Assembly: GCF_000720765.1 (NCBI RefSeq) | Contig: NZ_JODC01000008.1 | Coordinates: 310,001 to 374,000, forward strand | Length of the DNA stretch: 64,000 bases | From: Streptomyces sp. NRRL S-646 | Lineage (GTDB): Bacteria > Actinomycetota > Actinomycetes > Streptomycetales > Streptomycetaceae | Direction of reading: 5' to 3' | Shown here: in pieces, positions 24,256 to 33,971 of the stretch | How the letters are laid out: every line of letters begins with the position of its first letter | Position numbering within the stretch: position 1 is the first letter of the stretch | Notes under the pieces: generated by a model | Seen by the model: only the letters and a program-made list of their open reading frames with translations | Told to the model about the DNA's origin: nothing | Databases searched by the model: none | Program-made: the position numbers and the translations under genes

Positions 24256-27200
24256 GTGACAGTGACTCGAAGATCGGTTCTGATCGCTTCCGCCGCCGCG
24301 CCGGCGGCCGGGGCGCTTCTCGCCACCCCGGTGGCCCGGGCCGCCGGGGCCGCCGCGGGCGGATCCGGCCGCCGTACCGTCGCCCTGCGCGACGGCTGGC
24401 GTTTCGCGCTGGTCGACCCGGACGGGATCACCGATCCGACCGGCGCCTACGCACAGGCCGCCGACCCGGGCTACGACGACTCGGGCTGGCGCGAGGTGGC
24501 CGTGCCCCATGACTGGAGCATCGAGCAGACCCCGACCACCGAGCACGGCACCACCAGCGGCACCGGCTTCTTCCCCGGCGGCCTCGGCTGGTACCGCCTC
24601 GCCTTCACCCTGCCGCCCGCCTTCGCCGGCAAGCGGATCTCGGTGGAGTTCGACGGCGTCTACATGGACTCCTACGTCTACTGCAACGGCACTCAGGCCG
24701 GCCGGCGCCCCTATGGCTACACCGGCTTCGCCTTCGACCTGACCGACCTGCTGCACACCGACGGCACCACCGAGAACGTGATCGCCGTCAAGGTGCAGAA
24801 CCGGCTCCCCAGCAGCCGCTGGTACTCGGGCAGCGGCATCTACCGCGAGGCCCGCCTGGTCGTCACCGAGCCGGTGCACGTGGAGCGCTGGGGCACGTAC
24901 GTCACCACGCCGGACATCACCGCGGAGCGGGCCGTCGTACGCGTACGGACCTCGGTGGTGAACGAGTCGGGTGCCGCGAGCCAGGTCGAGATCCGTTCGA
25001 CGGTCAAGGATCCCGACGGCCGTACGGCGGCCCGCGCCGCCACCACGGTGGCGGTCACCGACAAGACGGCGGAGACCCACGAACTCACCGTCCCCGAGCC
25101 CGAGTTGTGGGACTTCGCGGCCCCGCACCGCTACACCCTGGAGACCGAACTGCGCGCCGGCGGCAAGGTCGTCGACACCTACCGCACCGCCTTCGGCATC
25201 CGCACCTACCGCTTCGACCCCGACGAAGGCTTCTCCCTCAACGGCACCCACACCAAGATCAAGGGTGTCGACCTGCACCACGACCAGGGTGCCCTTGGCG
25301 CCGCGATCAGCATCGACGCCGTGCGCCGGCAGCTGACCATCATGAAGTCGATGGGCGTCAACGCCTTCCGTACCTCGCACAACCCGCCCTCGCCGCAGAT
25401 CATCCAGGTCTGCGAGGAACTGGGCATCGTGATGATGGTGGAGGCCTTCGACTGCTGGCGGACCGGCAAGACGAAGTACGACTACGGCCGGTTCTTCGAC
25501 GAGTGGTGCGAGAAGGACGCGACCGAGATGGTCCTCGCGGCCCGCAACTCGCCCGCGGTGGTGCTGTGGTCCATCGGCAACGAGATACCCGACTCCACTT
25601 CCACCGCCGGACTGGCCATGGCGGACCGGATCATCGGTGCCATCAAGGCGGCGGACGACACCCGGCCGGTCGTCATCGGCTCGAACAAGTACCACGGTGT
25701 GCCCGCCACCGGCTCCGCGGCCGACCTCATGCTCGCCAAGCTGGACGGCCTCGGCCTCAACTACAACACCGCCAAGTCGGTCGACGCACTGCACGCCAAG
25801 TACCCCAAGCTCTTCCTCTTCGAGTCGGAGTCCTCGTCGGAGACCTCGACCCGCGGCTCGTACCAGGAGCCCGAGCACCTCAACACCGGCGAGAACCACA
25901 CGCCGGGCAGACGCGAGGTCTCCTCCTACGACAACAACCTCGCCTCCTGGACCATGAGCGGCGAGTACGGCCACAAGAAGGACCGGGACCGCAAGTGGTT
26001 CGCCGGGCAGTTCCTGTGGTCCGGCATCGACTACATCGGCGAGCCGACGCCGTACGACGTCTTCCCGGTCAAGGCGTCCTTCTTCGGCGCGGTCGACACG
26101 GCCGGCTTCCCCAAGGACATGTACTACCTCTTCCAGAGCCAGTGGATCAGCGAGCCCATGGTCCATCTGCTGCCCATGAGCTGGAACCACCAGGAGGGCG
26201 ACACGGTGGAGGTGTGGGCGTACTCCAACGTCGACACCGTCGAGCTGTACCTCAACGGCAAGTCCCTCGGCACACGCACCTTCGACACGAAGAGGACCAC
26301 GGACGGCCGTACGTATCTGGAGACCACGGAGGCCACCGGCGACGACAAGACCTTCACCAGCGGTCCCTTTCCCGGCAGTTACACCAGCCCGAACGGCAGC
26401 GCCGGCAAGCTGCACCTGACCTGGAAAGTGCCGTTCCAGCCGGGCGAGTTGAAGGCGGTGGCCCGCAGTGACGGCAAGGTGGTCGCCACCGACGTGCTGC
26501 GCACGGCGGGCGAACCGCATGCCGTGCGGCTCACGGTGGACCGCAAGTCCCTTGCCGCGGACGGGCGTTCGCTGGCCTTCGTGACCGCGGACGTCGTCGA
26601 CGCCGGCGGGGTGGTGGTGCCCGACGCCGAGCACCTGATCACTTTCGGTGTGACGGGCGGATCCCTTGCCGGGCTCGACAACGGCCGGGAGGAGAGCGCC
26701 GAGCGCTACCAGGCCACCACCCGCACCGCCTTCCACGGCAAGGCCCTTGCCATCGTGCGGGCCGGCACCAAGGCCGGCACCCTGAAGGTGACCGCACGCG
26801 CGGAGGGACTTCGGGCAGGAACGGCAACCGCGCACACCACGCCCGCCCGGGCGGCCGCGACCACCCCGGCGGCCGCTTTCGGACCGGAGCACCCGGCGCC
26901 CCCGAACTACCCGTACGCGGACGCCAGTTACTCCGGCCGTCCGGACACCCTCCCCGCCGCGATGCTGGACGGCGACTCGGCCACCGGCTGGTCCAACGCC
27001 TTCGCCAAGTCGGCCACGGCCCTGCTGCCCGCCTTCAACGGAGCGCGGGAAAAGGACTGGGTCTCGGTGGACTACGGGCGGGCCCGGACCTTCGACCGGG
27101 TGGAGGTGTCCTTCACCGTTGACGCGACGCACAGCCTGCCCGCGTCGATCGAGGCGTCGGTGTGGGACGGCCACCGGTACGTGCCCGTCACCGGAGCGGC

Positions 27201-27351
27201 GGTCGACTGGGCCACGGCCTCGGACGCGCCGACGGTCCTCACCTTCGACGCGGTGCGCGGCTCCCGCCTGCGGCTCTCGCTGACCAGCGCTCACCCGGGC
27301 GAAGCCCTCGGGGCCGTGCGGATCAGCAAGTTGGCGACGCCGGGCGGCTGA
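24256..27351 (+). CDS. Secreted glycoside hydrolase family 2 (beta-galactosidase-like)
   Basis: A 1031-residue enzyme from GTG 24256 behind GAGGGGAG. The N-terminus has a Tat signal (VTRRSVLIASAAAPAAGALL) with a twin-arginine motif, so it is exported folded. GH2 sandwich domain (about 40-210), Ig-like domain (about 215-320), TIM barrel (about 325-620) with VNAFRTSHNPPS, acid/base Glu in WSIGNEIPDS and candidate nucleophile Glu in LFLFESESS. DUF4982-like and GH2 C5-type domains follow (about 630-855), then a discoidin-like carbohydrate-binding module (about 890-1031, DGDSATGWSNAFAKSA). It should cleave beta-galactosides or related glycosides outside the cell. A secreted GH9 cellulase follows. 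Confidence 0.92.
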   Translation: MTVTRRSVLIASAAAPAAGALLATPVARAAGAAAGGSGRRTVALRDGWRFALVDPDGITDPTGAYAQAADPGYDDSGWREVAVPHDWSIEQTPTTEHGTTSGTGFFPGGLGWYRLAFTLPPAFAGKRISVEFDGVYMDSYVYCNGTQAGRRPYGYTGFAFDLTDLLHTDGTTENVIAVKVQNRLPSSRWYSGSGIYREARLVVTEPVHVERWGTYVTTPDITAERAVVRVRTSVVNESGAASQVEIRSTVKDPDGRTAARAATTVAVTDKTAETHELTVPEPELWDFAAPHRYTLETELRAGGKVVDTYRTAFGIRTYRFDPDEGFSLNGTHTKIKGVDLHHDQGALGAAISIDAVRRQLTIMKSMGVNAFRTSHNPPSPQIIQVCEELGIVMMVEAFDCWRTGKTKYDYGRFFDEWCEKDATEMVLAARNSPAVVLWSIGNEIPDSTSTAGLAMADRIIGAIKAADDTRPVVIGSNKYHGVPATGSAADLMLAKLDGLGLNYNTAKSVDALHAKYPKLFLFESESSSETSTRGSYQEPEHLNTGENHTPGRREVSSYDNNLASWTMSGEYGHKKDRDRKWFAGQFLWSGIDYIGEPTPYDVFPVKASFFGAVDTAGFPKDMYYLFQSQWISEPMVHLLPMSWNHQEGDTVEVWAYSNVDTVELYLNGKSLGTRTFDTKRTTDGRTYLETTEATGDDKTFTSGPFPGSYTSPNGSAGKLHLTWKVPFQPGELKAVARSDGKVVATDVLRTAGEPHAVRLTVDRKSLAADGRSLAFVTADVVDAGGVVVPDAEHLITFGVTGGSLAGLDNGREESAERYQATTRTAFHGKALAIVRAGTKAGTLKVTARAEGLRAGTATAHTTPARAAATTPAAAFGPEHPAPPNYPYADASYSGRPDTLPAAMLDGDSATGWSNAFAKSATALLPAFNGAREKDWVSVDYGRARTFDRVEVSFTVDATHSLPASIEASVWDGHRYVPVTGAAVDWATASDAPTVLTFDAVRGSRLRLSLTSAHPGEALGAVRISKLATPGG

Positions 27352-27442
27352 GCAGGGCGGAATGGTCCGGGCGGGAAACCAGTCCCGTCCGGACCGTTGA
27401 CGGAGTGTCATGGCGCCGACAAGCATGAGCTGCGTCCGCATC

Positions 27443-27456
27443 TGGGAGCGCTCCCA
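27443..27456. promoter_or_regulatory. CebR box upstream of GH9 cellulase
   Basis: TGGGAGCGCTCCCA is identical to the consensus operator of CebR, the LacI-family repressor of cellulose and cello-oligosaccharide use in Streptomyces (established). It lies 53 bp before the GTG start of the GH9 gene. The cebR gene itself is not in this window. Confidence 0.92.
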
Positions 27457-27508
27457 CCCCGTTGGGTCCGGCGAGCGTCACCCGTACCTCAGCCCGAGGA
27501 GCCCAGAC

Positions 27509-29752
27509 GTGAAACGACGCAGAACCATTTTGCTGACCCTGACGGCCCTGTTGGGGACGGCGCTGACGGGGGTGCCGGCCCATCCGGCCGCCGCCGACGA
27601 GGTCGAGCAACTGAAGAACGGCACCTTCGACACCACCACCGCGCCCTGGTGGACGACCACCAACGTCACCGCGGGCCTGTCCGGCGGACAGCTCTGCGCG
27701 GACGTGCCGGGCGGCACCACCAACCGCTGGGACGCCGCCGTCGGCCAGAACGACGTCACCCTGGCCAAGGGGGAGTCGTACAAGTTCAGCTTCACCGCGA
27801 CCGGTTCGCCCGAGGCGCACGTGGTGCGGGCGGTCGTGGGGCTCCAAGTGGCGCCCTACACCACCTACTTCGAGGTGAGCCCGCAGCTGAGCGTCTCCGG
27901 CAACACGTACTCGTACACCTTCACCTCACCCGTTGACACCACCCAGGGCCAGGTCGCCTTCCAGGCCGGTGGCAGCGCGGACGCCTGGCGATTCTGTATG
28001 GACGACATATCGCTGCTCGGCGGTGTCCCGCCCGAGGTGTACCAGCCGGACACCGGACCGCGGGTGCGCGTCAACCAGGTCGCCTATCTGCCCTCCGGGC
28101 CCAAGAACGCCACCCTCGTCACCGACGCCACCGGGAAACTGCCCTGGCAGCTCAAGGACGCCGACGGTGCGACGGTCGACCACGGCTGGACCGTGCCGCG
28201 CGGGGTCGACGTCTCCTCCGGGCAGAACGTCCACTCGATCGACTTCGGTGACTACCGCAGACAGGGCAAGGGCCTCACGCTGGTCGCAGACGGGGAGACC
28301 AGCCGCCCGTTCGACATCGGCACCGGCGCCTACGAGCAACTGCGCCTCGACTCGGTGAAGTACTACTACACGCAGCGCAGCGGCATCGCGATCCGCGACG
28401 ACCTGCGGCCCGGGTACGGCCGAGCCGCCGGGCACCTCAATGTGGCGCCGAACCAAGGCGATGACCACGTTCCCTGTCAGCCGGGCGTGTGCGACTACAC
28501 GCTCGACGTCACCGGCGGCTGGTACGACGCCGGCGACCACGGCAAGTACGTCGTCAACGGCGGCATCGCCACCTGGGAGCTGCTGAGCACGTACGAACGC
28601 GAACTGCTCGCCCGCACCGGGGAGTCGGAGAAGCTGCGTGACGGCACCCTCGCCGTCCCGGAGAGCGCGAACAAGGTGCCCGACATCCTCGACGAGGCCC
28701 GCTGGGAGCTGGAGTTCCTGCTGAAGATGCAGGTTCCCGACGGGCAGCCGCTGGCCGGCATGGCCCATCACAAGATCCACGACGAACAATGGACCGGCCT
28801 GCCCCTGCTGCCCAGTGACGACCCGCAGAAGCGTGAACTGCATCCGCCGTCCACCCAGGCGACCCTCAACCTGGCGGCCACGGCCGCCCAGGCGGCCCGC
28901 CTCTACCGCCCCTACGACCGCGCCTTCGCGGCGAAGGCCCTCACGGCCGCCCGCAAGGCCTGGACGGCGGCGCTCGCGCACCCCGCCATGTACGCCTCCG
29001 CCAGTGACGGCACCGGAGGCGGCGCCTACGACGACACCAACGCGACGGACGAGTTCTACTGGGCGGCGGCCGAGCTGTATCTGACCACGGGTGAGAAGGA
29101 GTTCGCGGACTACGTGCGCAACTCCCCGGTGAACACGGCCGACATCTTCGGCCCGCTCGGCTTCGACTGGGGAAGGACGGCGGCGGCGGGCCGCCTCGAC
29201 CTCGCCACCGTGCCCAGCAAACTGCCCGGCCGAGACAAGATCCGCCAGTCCGTCGTCAAGGGCGCCGAGCGCTACCTGGCCACCCTGAAGTCACAGCCGT
29301 ACGGCATGCCGTACGCACCCGACAACAACGTCTACGACTGGGGCTCCAGCCACCAGATCCTCAACAACGCCGTCGTCCTGGCGACGGCGTACGACATCTC
29401 GGGTGCCGCCAAGTACCGGGACGGCGCGGTCCAGAGCATGGACTACATCCTCGGCCGCAACGCGCTGAACATCTCGTACGTCACCGGCTACGGCGAGGTC
29501 AACTCCCACAACCAGCACAGCCGTTGGTACGCCCACGAGCTCGACCCGAAGCTGCCGAACCCGCCGCACGGAACCCTGGCGGGCGGGCCGAACTCGTCCA
29601 TCCAGGATCCCTACGCACAGAGCAAACTCCAGGGCTGTGTCGGTCAGTTCTGCTACATCGACGACATCCAGTCCTGGTCGACGAACGAGACGGCCATCAA
29701 CTGGAACGCGGCCCTGGCCCGGATGGCGTCGTTCGTGGCGGACCAGGGCTGA
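27509..29752 (+). CDS. Secreted GH9 endoglucanase with CBM4/9 module
   Basis: A 747-residue cellulase from GTG 27509 behind CGAGGAGCCCAGAC. Signal peptide residues 1-30 ([18 protein letters not shown], cleavage near AAADE). A family 4/9 carbohydrate-binding module spans about 32-170 ([20 protein letters not shown]), then the CelD N-terminal Ig-like domain (about 180-265, [20 protein letters not shown]), then the GH9 (alpha/alpha)6 barrel. [17 protein letters not shown] holds the catalytic Asp pair, [13 protein letters not shown] the conserved His/Arg, and [11 protein letters not shown] the proton-donor Glu. The CebR box at 27443 predicts induction by cellobiose or cellotriose. It converges on the cytochrome b gene with 6 bp between stops. 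Confidence 0.96.
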   Translation: MKRRRTILLTLTALLGTALTGVPAHPAAADEVEQLKNGTFDTTTAPWWTTTNVTAGLSGGQLCADVPGGTTNRWDAAVGQNDVTLAKGESYKFSFTATGSPEAHVVRAVVGLQVAPYTTYFEVSPQLSVSGNTYSYTFTSPVDTTQGQVAFQAGGSADAWRFCMDDISLLGGVPPEVYQPDTGPRVRVNQVAYLPSGPKNATLVTDATGKLPWQLKDADGATVDHGWTVPRGVDVSSGQNVHSIDFGDYRRQGKGLTLVADGETSRPFDIGTGAYEQLRLDSVKYYYTQRSGIAIRDDLRPGYGRAAGHLNVAPNQGDDHVPCQPGVCDYTLDVTGGWYDAGDHGKYVVNGGIATWELLSTYERELLARTGESEKLRDGTLAVPESANKVPDILDEARWELEFLLKMQVPDGQPLAGMAHHKIHDEQWTGLPLLPSDDPQKRELHPPSTQATLNLAATAAQAARLYRPYDRAFAAKALTAARKAWTAALAHPAMYASASDGTGGGAYDDTNATDEFYWAAAELYLTTGEKEFADYVRNSPVNTADIFGPLGFDWGRTAAAGRLDLATVPSKLPGRDKIRQSVVKGAERYLATLKSQPYGMPYAPDNNVYDWGSSHQILNNAVVLATAYDISGAAKYRDGAVQSMDYILGRNALNISYVTGYGEVNSHNQHSRWYAHELDPKLPNPPHGTLAGGPNSSIQDPYAQSKLQGCVGQFCYIDDIQSWSTNETAINWNAALARMASFVADQG

Positions 29753-29758
29753 GGCTGT

Positions 29759-31258
29759 TCAGGGCTGCGACTCGTGGTCCACAAGCTCGGGTTGCGGCTT
29801 GTGTTCCACGAGTTCCCCCTGCCGCCGGTGCGCGGTGAGGGTGTGCAGCTCGGCCTGATCGAGCGGCTGGTGCACCTCGACGTACTCGCCGTGCGGCAGC
29901 CGCTTGATCAGGCCGGTCTCCCGGCCGTGCAACACCAGCTCCGCGTCCCGGAGTTGCAGCCCCAGACAGATGCGGCGGGTGACGACGAAGACGACCGCCG
30001 GCAGGACGAACACCGCGACGCGGACCGTCCAGGTGACCGTGTTGATCGACAGGTGCAGACGGGTGGCCACGATGTCGTTGCCGCCGCCCGCCAGCAGGAT
30101 CAGATAGAGGCTGATCCAGGCCGACCCGATCGCCGTGCGGACGGGACGGTTGCGCGGGCGGTCCAGAAGGTGGTGCTCGCGTCTGTCGCCGGTCACCCGC
30201 GCCTCCAGGAACGGGTAGATCCCGATGAAGACGAGGAGCAGCGGGAAGACCACGATTGGGATCAGTACGCCGAGGACGAGCGTGTGGCCCCACAGGGTGA
30301 TCTCCCAGCCCGGCATCACCCGGACCAGACCCTCCGCGAAGCCCAGGTACCAGTCGGGCTGCGCGCCGGTGGAGACCTGGTCGGGGCGGAAGGGGCCGTA
30401 CACCCAGACCGGGTTGATCGTCGCCACCGCCGCGATGAGGCTCAGCGCGCCGAAGACCAGGAAGAAGAACCCGCCCGCCTTCGCCAGGTACACCGGCATG
30501 AACGGCGTGCCGACGACGTTGCGTTCGGTCCGCCCCGGCCCCGCGAACTGCGTGTGCTTGTGGTGGACGACCAGGATGAGGTGCGCCACCACGAGCGCCG
30601 CCATGATGCCGGGGATCAGCAGGACGTGCAGCGAGTAGAAACGGGCCACGATGTCGTGGCCGGGGAACTCGCCGCCGAACAGGAACATCGACAGATACGT
30701 CCCGACGACCGGAACCGACAGCAGGGCGCCGTTGACGAAGCGCAGACCCGTGCCCGACAGCAGGTCGTCCGGCAGCGAGTAGCCGAACAGCCCCTCGAAC
30801 AGGCCGAGGAACAGCAGCAGCCAGCCGAACAGCCAGTTGATCTCACGGGGCTTGCGGAACGAACCCGTGAAGAAGTGCCGCATCATGTGCGTCAGCATCC
30901 CGGCGACGAAGACCAGCGCCGCCCAGTGGTGCAGCTGACGGATCAGCAGCCCGCCGCGCACGTCGAAGCTGATGTGCAGCGTGGAGGCGTACGCCTCGGA
31001 CATCCGCACGCCGTTGAGCGGGACATAACTGCCGTGGTACGTCACCTCGTTCATCGACGGATGGAAGAACAGGGTGAGGTACACACCGGTCAGGACCAGC
31101 ACGACGAAGCTGTACAGGCAGATCTCGCCGAGCAGGAACGACCAGTGGTCCGGGAACACCTTGCGCAGGTACTTCCTGCCCAGTGAGTGGATGCCGAGGC
31201 GTCCGTCGAGCCAGTCGGCAACGCGCTCGCCCCGGCCCGATGTGTCCGTGGCTGTCAC
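29759..31258 (-). CDS. Cytochrome b (QcrB-like), orphan, overlapping ECF sigma gene
   Basis: A 499-residue membrane protein. GTG 31258 overlaps the TGA of the sigma gene as GTGA, so the two are translationally coupled. It has the actinobacterial cytochrome bc layout: heme helices with HHWAALVFVAGMLTHMMRHF and HVLLIPGIMAALVVAHLILV, LFGYSLPDDLLSGTGLR, and the quinol-site PDWY in STGAQPDWYLGFAEGLVRVM. About nine membrane helices are visible; the hydrophilic tail is His/Glu-rich. No qcrA (Rieske) or qcrC gene is present, so it is probably a second QcrB that works with the main complex or alternative partners. It converges on the GH9 gene. Confidence 0.92.
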   Translation of the reverse strand: MTATDTSGRGERVADWLDGRLGIHSLGRKYLRKVFPDHWSFLLGEICLYSFVVLVLTGVYLTLFFHPSMNEVTYHGSYVPLNGVRMSEAYASTLHISFDVRGGLLIRQLHHWAALVFVAGMLTHMMRHFFTGSFRKPREINWLFGWLLLFLGLFEGLFGYSLPDDLLSGTGLRFVNGALLSVPVVGTYLSMFLFGGEFPGHDIVARFYSLHVLLIPGIMAALVVAHLILVVHHKHTQFAGPGRTERNVVGTPFMPVYLAKAGGFFFLVFGALSLIAAVATINPVWVYGPFRPDQVSTGAQPDWYLGFAEGLVRVMPGWEITLWGHTLVLGVLIPIVVFPLLLVFIGIYPFLEARVTGDRREHHLLDRPRNRPVRTAIGSAWISLYLILLAGGGNDIVATRLHLSINTVTWTVRVAVFVLPAVVFVVTRRICLGLQLRDAELVLHGRETGLIKRLPHGEYVEVHQPLDQAELHTLTAHRRQGELVEHKPQPELVDHESQP

Positions 31259-32178
31259 TCGTCCTCCTCGTCGTCGTCCTTGTGCACGTGCGTGAGCTTG
31301 TCGGGGTTGGTGACGATGTAGACGCCGTTCACCCGGTCGCCCTCGGGTGTGAGGTCCATGACCATCACGGCGTACGGCGAGTCGCCCTGGAACAGCACCG
31401 CGGCGTCGTCGCCGTTGACCCTGCGGTAGCGCAGGTCGAGCTGCTGGGGACCGCGCCGCGCCGCGTACGAGGTGATGAGGCGGACCGCCTTGTCCCGGCC
31501 GTGCACCGGGCGCAGCCCCGCCGGCTTGCGGTTGCCGCCGCCGTCCGTCCACACCGTGACGTCCGGCGCCAGGATCTCCATCAGCTCGGCCAGGTCCCCG
31601 CCGAGCGCGGCCCGCACGAACCGCTCGGTCGCCTCCTGTCGGACGCGCGGGTGCGCCCGGTAGCGCGGCCGGCGGGCGAGCACATGGTCCCGTGCGCGAT
31701 GCGCCAGCTGCCGTACGGCCGCCGGGGTGCGGTCGATGATGTCCGCGATCTCCGTGTGGGCGTAGCCGAACACCTCGTTCAGGACGAACACCGCGCGCTC
31801 CAGCGGGGTCAGCGCCTCCAGGACCACGAGCATCGCCAGGGACACGGACTCGCCCCGCAGGACCGGGTCGTCGGCGCTCGCTTCGTCGGCGACCAGTGGC
31901 TCGGGCAGCCACGGGCCGACGTATGTCTCGCGGCGGCGGGTGATCACGGCCTGCCGCTGCAAGGCCTGGTTGACGGCGATGCGGACCAGGTAGGCGCGCG
32001 GGTTGGTGATCCCGTCGGTGCCCCGGCCCGACCACGCCAGCCAGGTCTCCTGCAGCACGTCCTCGGTGTCGGCGACGCTGCCCAGCATGTTGTAGACGAG
32101 GCCGAAGAGCAGCTCCCGATGGTTCATGAAGACATCGGTCGCCTCGTCGGTGACCGGACTTCCGGTGCTGTGCGTCAT
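31255..32178 (-). CDS. ECF41-type sigma factor with SnoaL-like C-terminal domain
   Basis: A 307-residue protein from ATG 32178 (GGGGAGG 6 nt upstream; a 9-codon longer form lacks a ribosome site). Sigma region 2 (about 18-90, LVYNMLGSVADTEDVLQETW), region 4 (about 125-180, VFGYAHTEIADIIDRTPAAV, RQLAHRARDHV), then a SnoaL/NTF2 domain (about 185-300). It carries the ECF41 signatures WLPEP after region 2, DGGG in the SnoaL domain and NPDKL near the end, which are known to regulate sigma activity without an anti-sigma factor. The gene overlaps cytochrome b. A matching promoter pair (TGTCACA-N16-CCCTC) faces this gene and the divergent MFS operon, indicating autoregulation (inference). Confidence 0.93.
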   Translation of the reverse strand: MTHSTGSPVTDEATDVFMNHRELLFGLVYNMLGSVADTEDVLQETWLAWSGRGTDGITNPRAYLVRIAVNQALQRQAVITRRRETYVGPWLPEPLVADEASADDPVLRGESVSLAMLVVLEALTPLERAVFVLNEVFGYAHTEIADIIDRTPAAVRQLAHRARDHVLARRPRYRAHPRVRQEATERFVRAALGGDLAELMEILAPDVTVWTDGGGNRKPAGLRPVHGRDKAVRLITSYAARRGPQQLDLRYRRVNGDDAAVLFQGDSPYAVMVMDLTPEGDRVNGVYIVTNPDKLTHVHKDDDEEDE

Positions 32179-32211
32179 GTGTGGCCTCCCCGGTGCCGCG
32201 CTCACTACTTC

Positions 32212-32239
32212 GAGGGCCGGGAGGGGGGCGAATGTGACA
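32212..32239 (-). promoter_or_regulatory. ECF41-type promoter of the sigma/cytochrome b operon
   Basis: On the minus strand TGTCACA (32239-32233), 16 nt, then CCCTC (32216-32212), 34 nt before the sigma ATG. TGTCACA is the known -35 consensus of ECF41 promoters; the -10 differs from the published CGTC. The same spacing and -10 occur on the plus strand at 32284. Confidence 0.65.
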
Positions 32240-32283
32240 TGGCGCCGGCTGAATGTGACCTAGATCTCAGCAATTCCCCGCCG

Positions 32284-32311
32284 TGTCACACCCGCCCGCC
32301 GCCCCGCCCTC
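32284..32311 (+). promoter_or_regulatory. ECF41-type promoter of the MFS/hemerythrin operon
   Basis: TGTCACA (32284-32290), 16 nt, then CCCTC (32307-32311), 47 nt before the MFS start. It mirrors the sigma gene promoter exactly in -35, spacing and -10. Confidence 0.65.
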
Positions 32312-32357
32312 TTGAACGCGAGTCCGACACGAGTCCGACCGCAAGGAGACCGACATC

Positions 32358-33971
32358 GTGTTCAAGAAATGGCACGGCAACCCGTGGGCGATCCTCATCA
32401 CCCTCTCCCTCGGGTTCTTCATGACGCTGCTCGACCTGACGATCGTGAACATCGCGATCCCGCAGCTGGGCGAGGACCTGAACGCGTCCCTGGACGAGAT
32501 CCTGTGGGTCGTCAACGCCTACACGCTGGCGCTGGCCGTCCTGCTGATCACCGGCGGGCGCCTCGGCGACCTGCGCGGCAAACGCAACCTGTTCGCCGCC
32601 GGGGTCGCCCTGTTCACCCTGGCGAGCCTCGCCTGCGGCCTCGCCCGGGACCCCGCCCAGCTCATCGCGTTCCGGGCAGTGCAGGGGCTGGGCGCGGCGC
32701 TGCTGATGCCGCAGACCCTGTCGATCATCGCCGAGGTGTTCCCGGCCGACCGGCGCGGGGTGGCCATGGGCATCTGGGGCACCGTCGCGGGTGCCTCCGG
32801 CGCGCTCGGCCCGATCCTCGGCGGGGCGCTGATCACCCACCTCAGCTGGCGGTGGATCTTCTACGTCAACCTGCCGATCGGGGCGGTCGTTCTGCTGATG
32901 ACCCTCGCGATCATCCCCGGCGCGAAGCGCACCGTCCGGCACCGCTTCGACACCCTCGGCGTCCTGCTCGCCTCGACTGCCCTGTTCTGCCTGGCCTTTG
33001 GGCTCACCGAGGGCCAGCGCTACGACTGGAACCGCTGGATCTGGAGCCTGTTCACGCTGGCCGCCGTCCTGTTCGCCGCCTTCCTGCTGCACGAGCGCGG
33101 CCAGCAGGCGAACGAACCCCTCGTCCCGTTCGCGCTCTTCCGGGACCGCAACTTCACCCTGGTCAACCTCGTAGGCGTCACGGTGGCCTTCGGCATCGTC
33201 GGCATGTTCCTGCCGCTGACGATCTACCTGCAGTCCGTCCTCGGCTTCAGCGCCCTCAAGTCCGGTCTGGTGCTGCTGCCCGTGGCACTCGGCTCGTTCG
33301 TGACGGCGGGGCCCGCCGGAGCACTGTCCGACAAGGTCGGCGGCAAGTACATCCTGATGAGCGGGGTGCTCGCCTGGGCGGGTGGGCTGACCTGGGTCGT
33401 GACCGTCGCCGACGTGGGCTCCGGATGGCTCGCCATCGCACTGCCGCTCTTCCTCACCGGGCTCGGCATCGGCTGCACCTTCGCGCCCTTCGCCACCGAG
33501 GTCATGCGGGGCGTCCCGGCGCGGCTGGCCGGAGCCGCCTCCGGCGTCACCAATGCGCTCAGGCAGGTCGGCTCGGTGCTCGCGGGCGCCGTCGTCGGCG
33601 CCGTGCTGCAGAACCAGCTCGCCTCCGCGCTCACGGACCGGGCGCGCGAGAGCGCCGGACGGCTGCCCGCCGCCTACCGGGACTCCTTCGTCGCCGCCTT
33701 CTCCAAGGCCGAGTCGGACGTCGGCGCACGGCAGCAGGGCGGCGCGCCGCACGGGGTGCCGCAGGACGTCGCCGAGCGCATGCGCGCCCTCGGCGGACAG
33801 GTCTTCGGTCACGGCTTCGTCGACGCGATGGGCCCCGCCGTGTACGTGTCGGCCGCCGTACTGCTGGCCGGAGCGCTCGCCTGTCTCGCCGTACGACGCC
33901 ACCGCGGCCCGTCCGCCAACCCCCATGCCCTGCCGATCAACGAGACCGAATTGGAGGAAGCCGCCCGATGA
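32358..33971 (+). CDS. DHA2-family MFS drug exporter
   Basis: A 537-residue, 14-helix transporter from GTG 32358 behind AAGGAGACCGACATC. It opens FKKWHGNPWAILITLSLGFF and MTLLDLTIVNIAIPQLGEDL, with motif C and motif A equivalents TIVNIALP-like and GGRLGDLRGKRNLF, and GTVAGASGALGPILGGAL in TM5, which marks antiporters. DHA2 (EmrB/QacA) members expel hydrophobic drugs by proton exchange. The C-terminus has a hydrophilic stretch before the last helix. Its stop overlaps the hemerythrin ATG (ATGA), and its promoter matches that of the divergent ECF41 sigma gene, so it is a likely member of that regulon. Confidence 0.92.
   Translation: MFKKWHGNPWAILITLSLGFFMTLLDLTIVNIAIPQLGEDLNASLDEILWVVNAYTLALAVLLITGGRLGDLRGKRNLFAAGVALFTLASLACGLARDPAQLIAFRAVQGLGAALLMPQTLSIIAEVFPADRRGVAMGIWGTVAGASGALGPILGGALITHLSWRWIFYVNLPIGAVVLLMTLAIIPGAKRTVRHRFDTLGVLLASTALFCLAFGLTEGQRYDWNRWIWSLFTLAAVLFAAFLLHERGQQANEPLVPFALFRDRNFTLVNLVGVTVAFGIVGMFLPLTIYLQSVLGFSALKSGLVLLPVALGSFVTAGPAGALSDKVGGKYILMSGVLAWAGGLTWVVTVADVGSGWLAIALPLFLTGLGIGCTFAPFATEVMRGVPARLAGAASGVTNALRQVGSVLAGAVVGAVLQNQLASALTDRARESAGRLPAAYRDSFVAAFSKAESDVGARQQGGAPHGVPQDVAERMRALGGQVFGHGFVDAMGPAVYVSAAVLLAGALACLAVRRHRGPSANPHALPINETELEEAAR

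Noticed and set aside
24058..27441. A 1127-codon open frame on the minus strand opposite the GH2 gene
   Set aside because: GC-rich third positions open antisense frames. It has no domain, no ribosome site and low-complexity Gly/Arg/Val content, whereas the plus strand encodes a full GH2 enzyme.
32320..32341. GAGTCCGAC repeated twice before the MFS gene as an operator
   Set aside because: It lies downstream of the promoter in the leader, is very short and has no symmetry.
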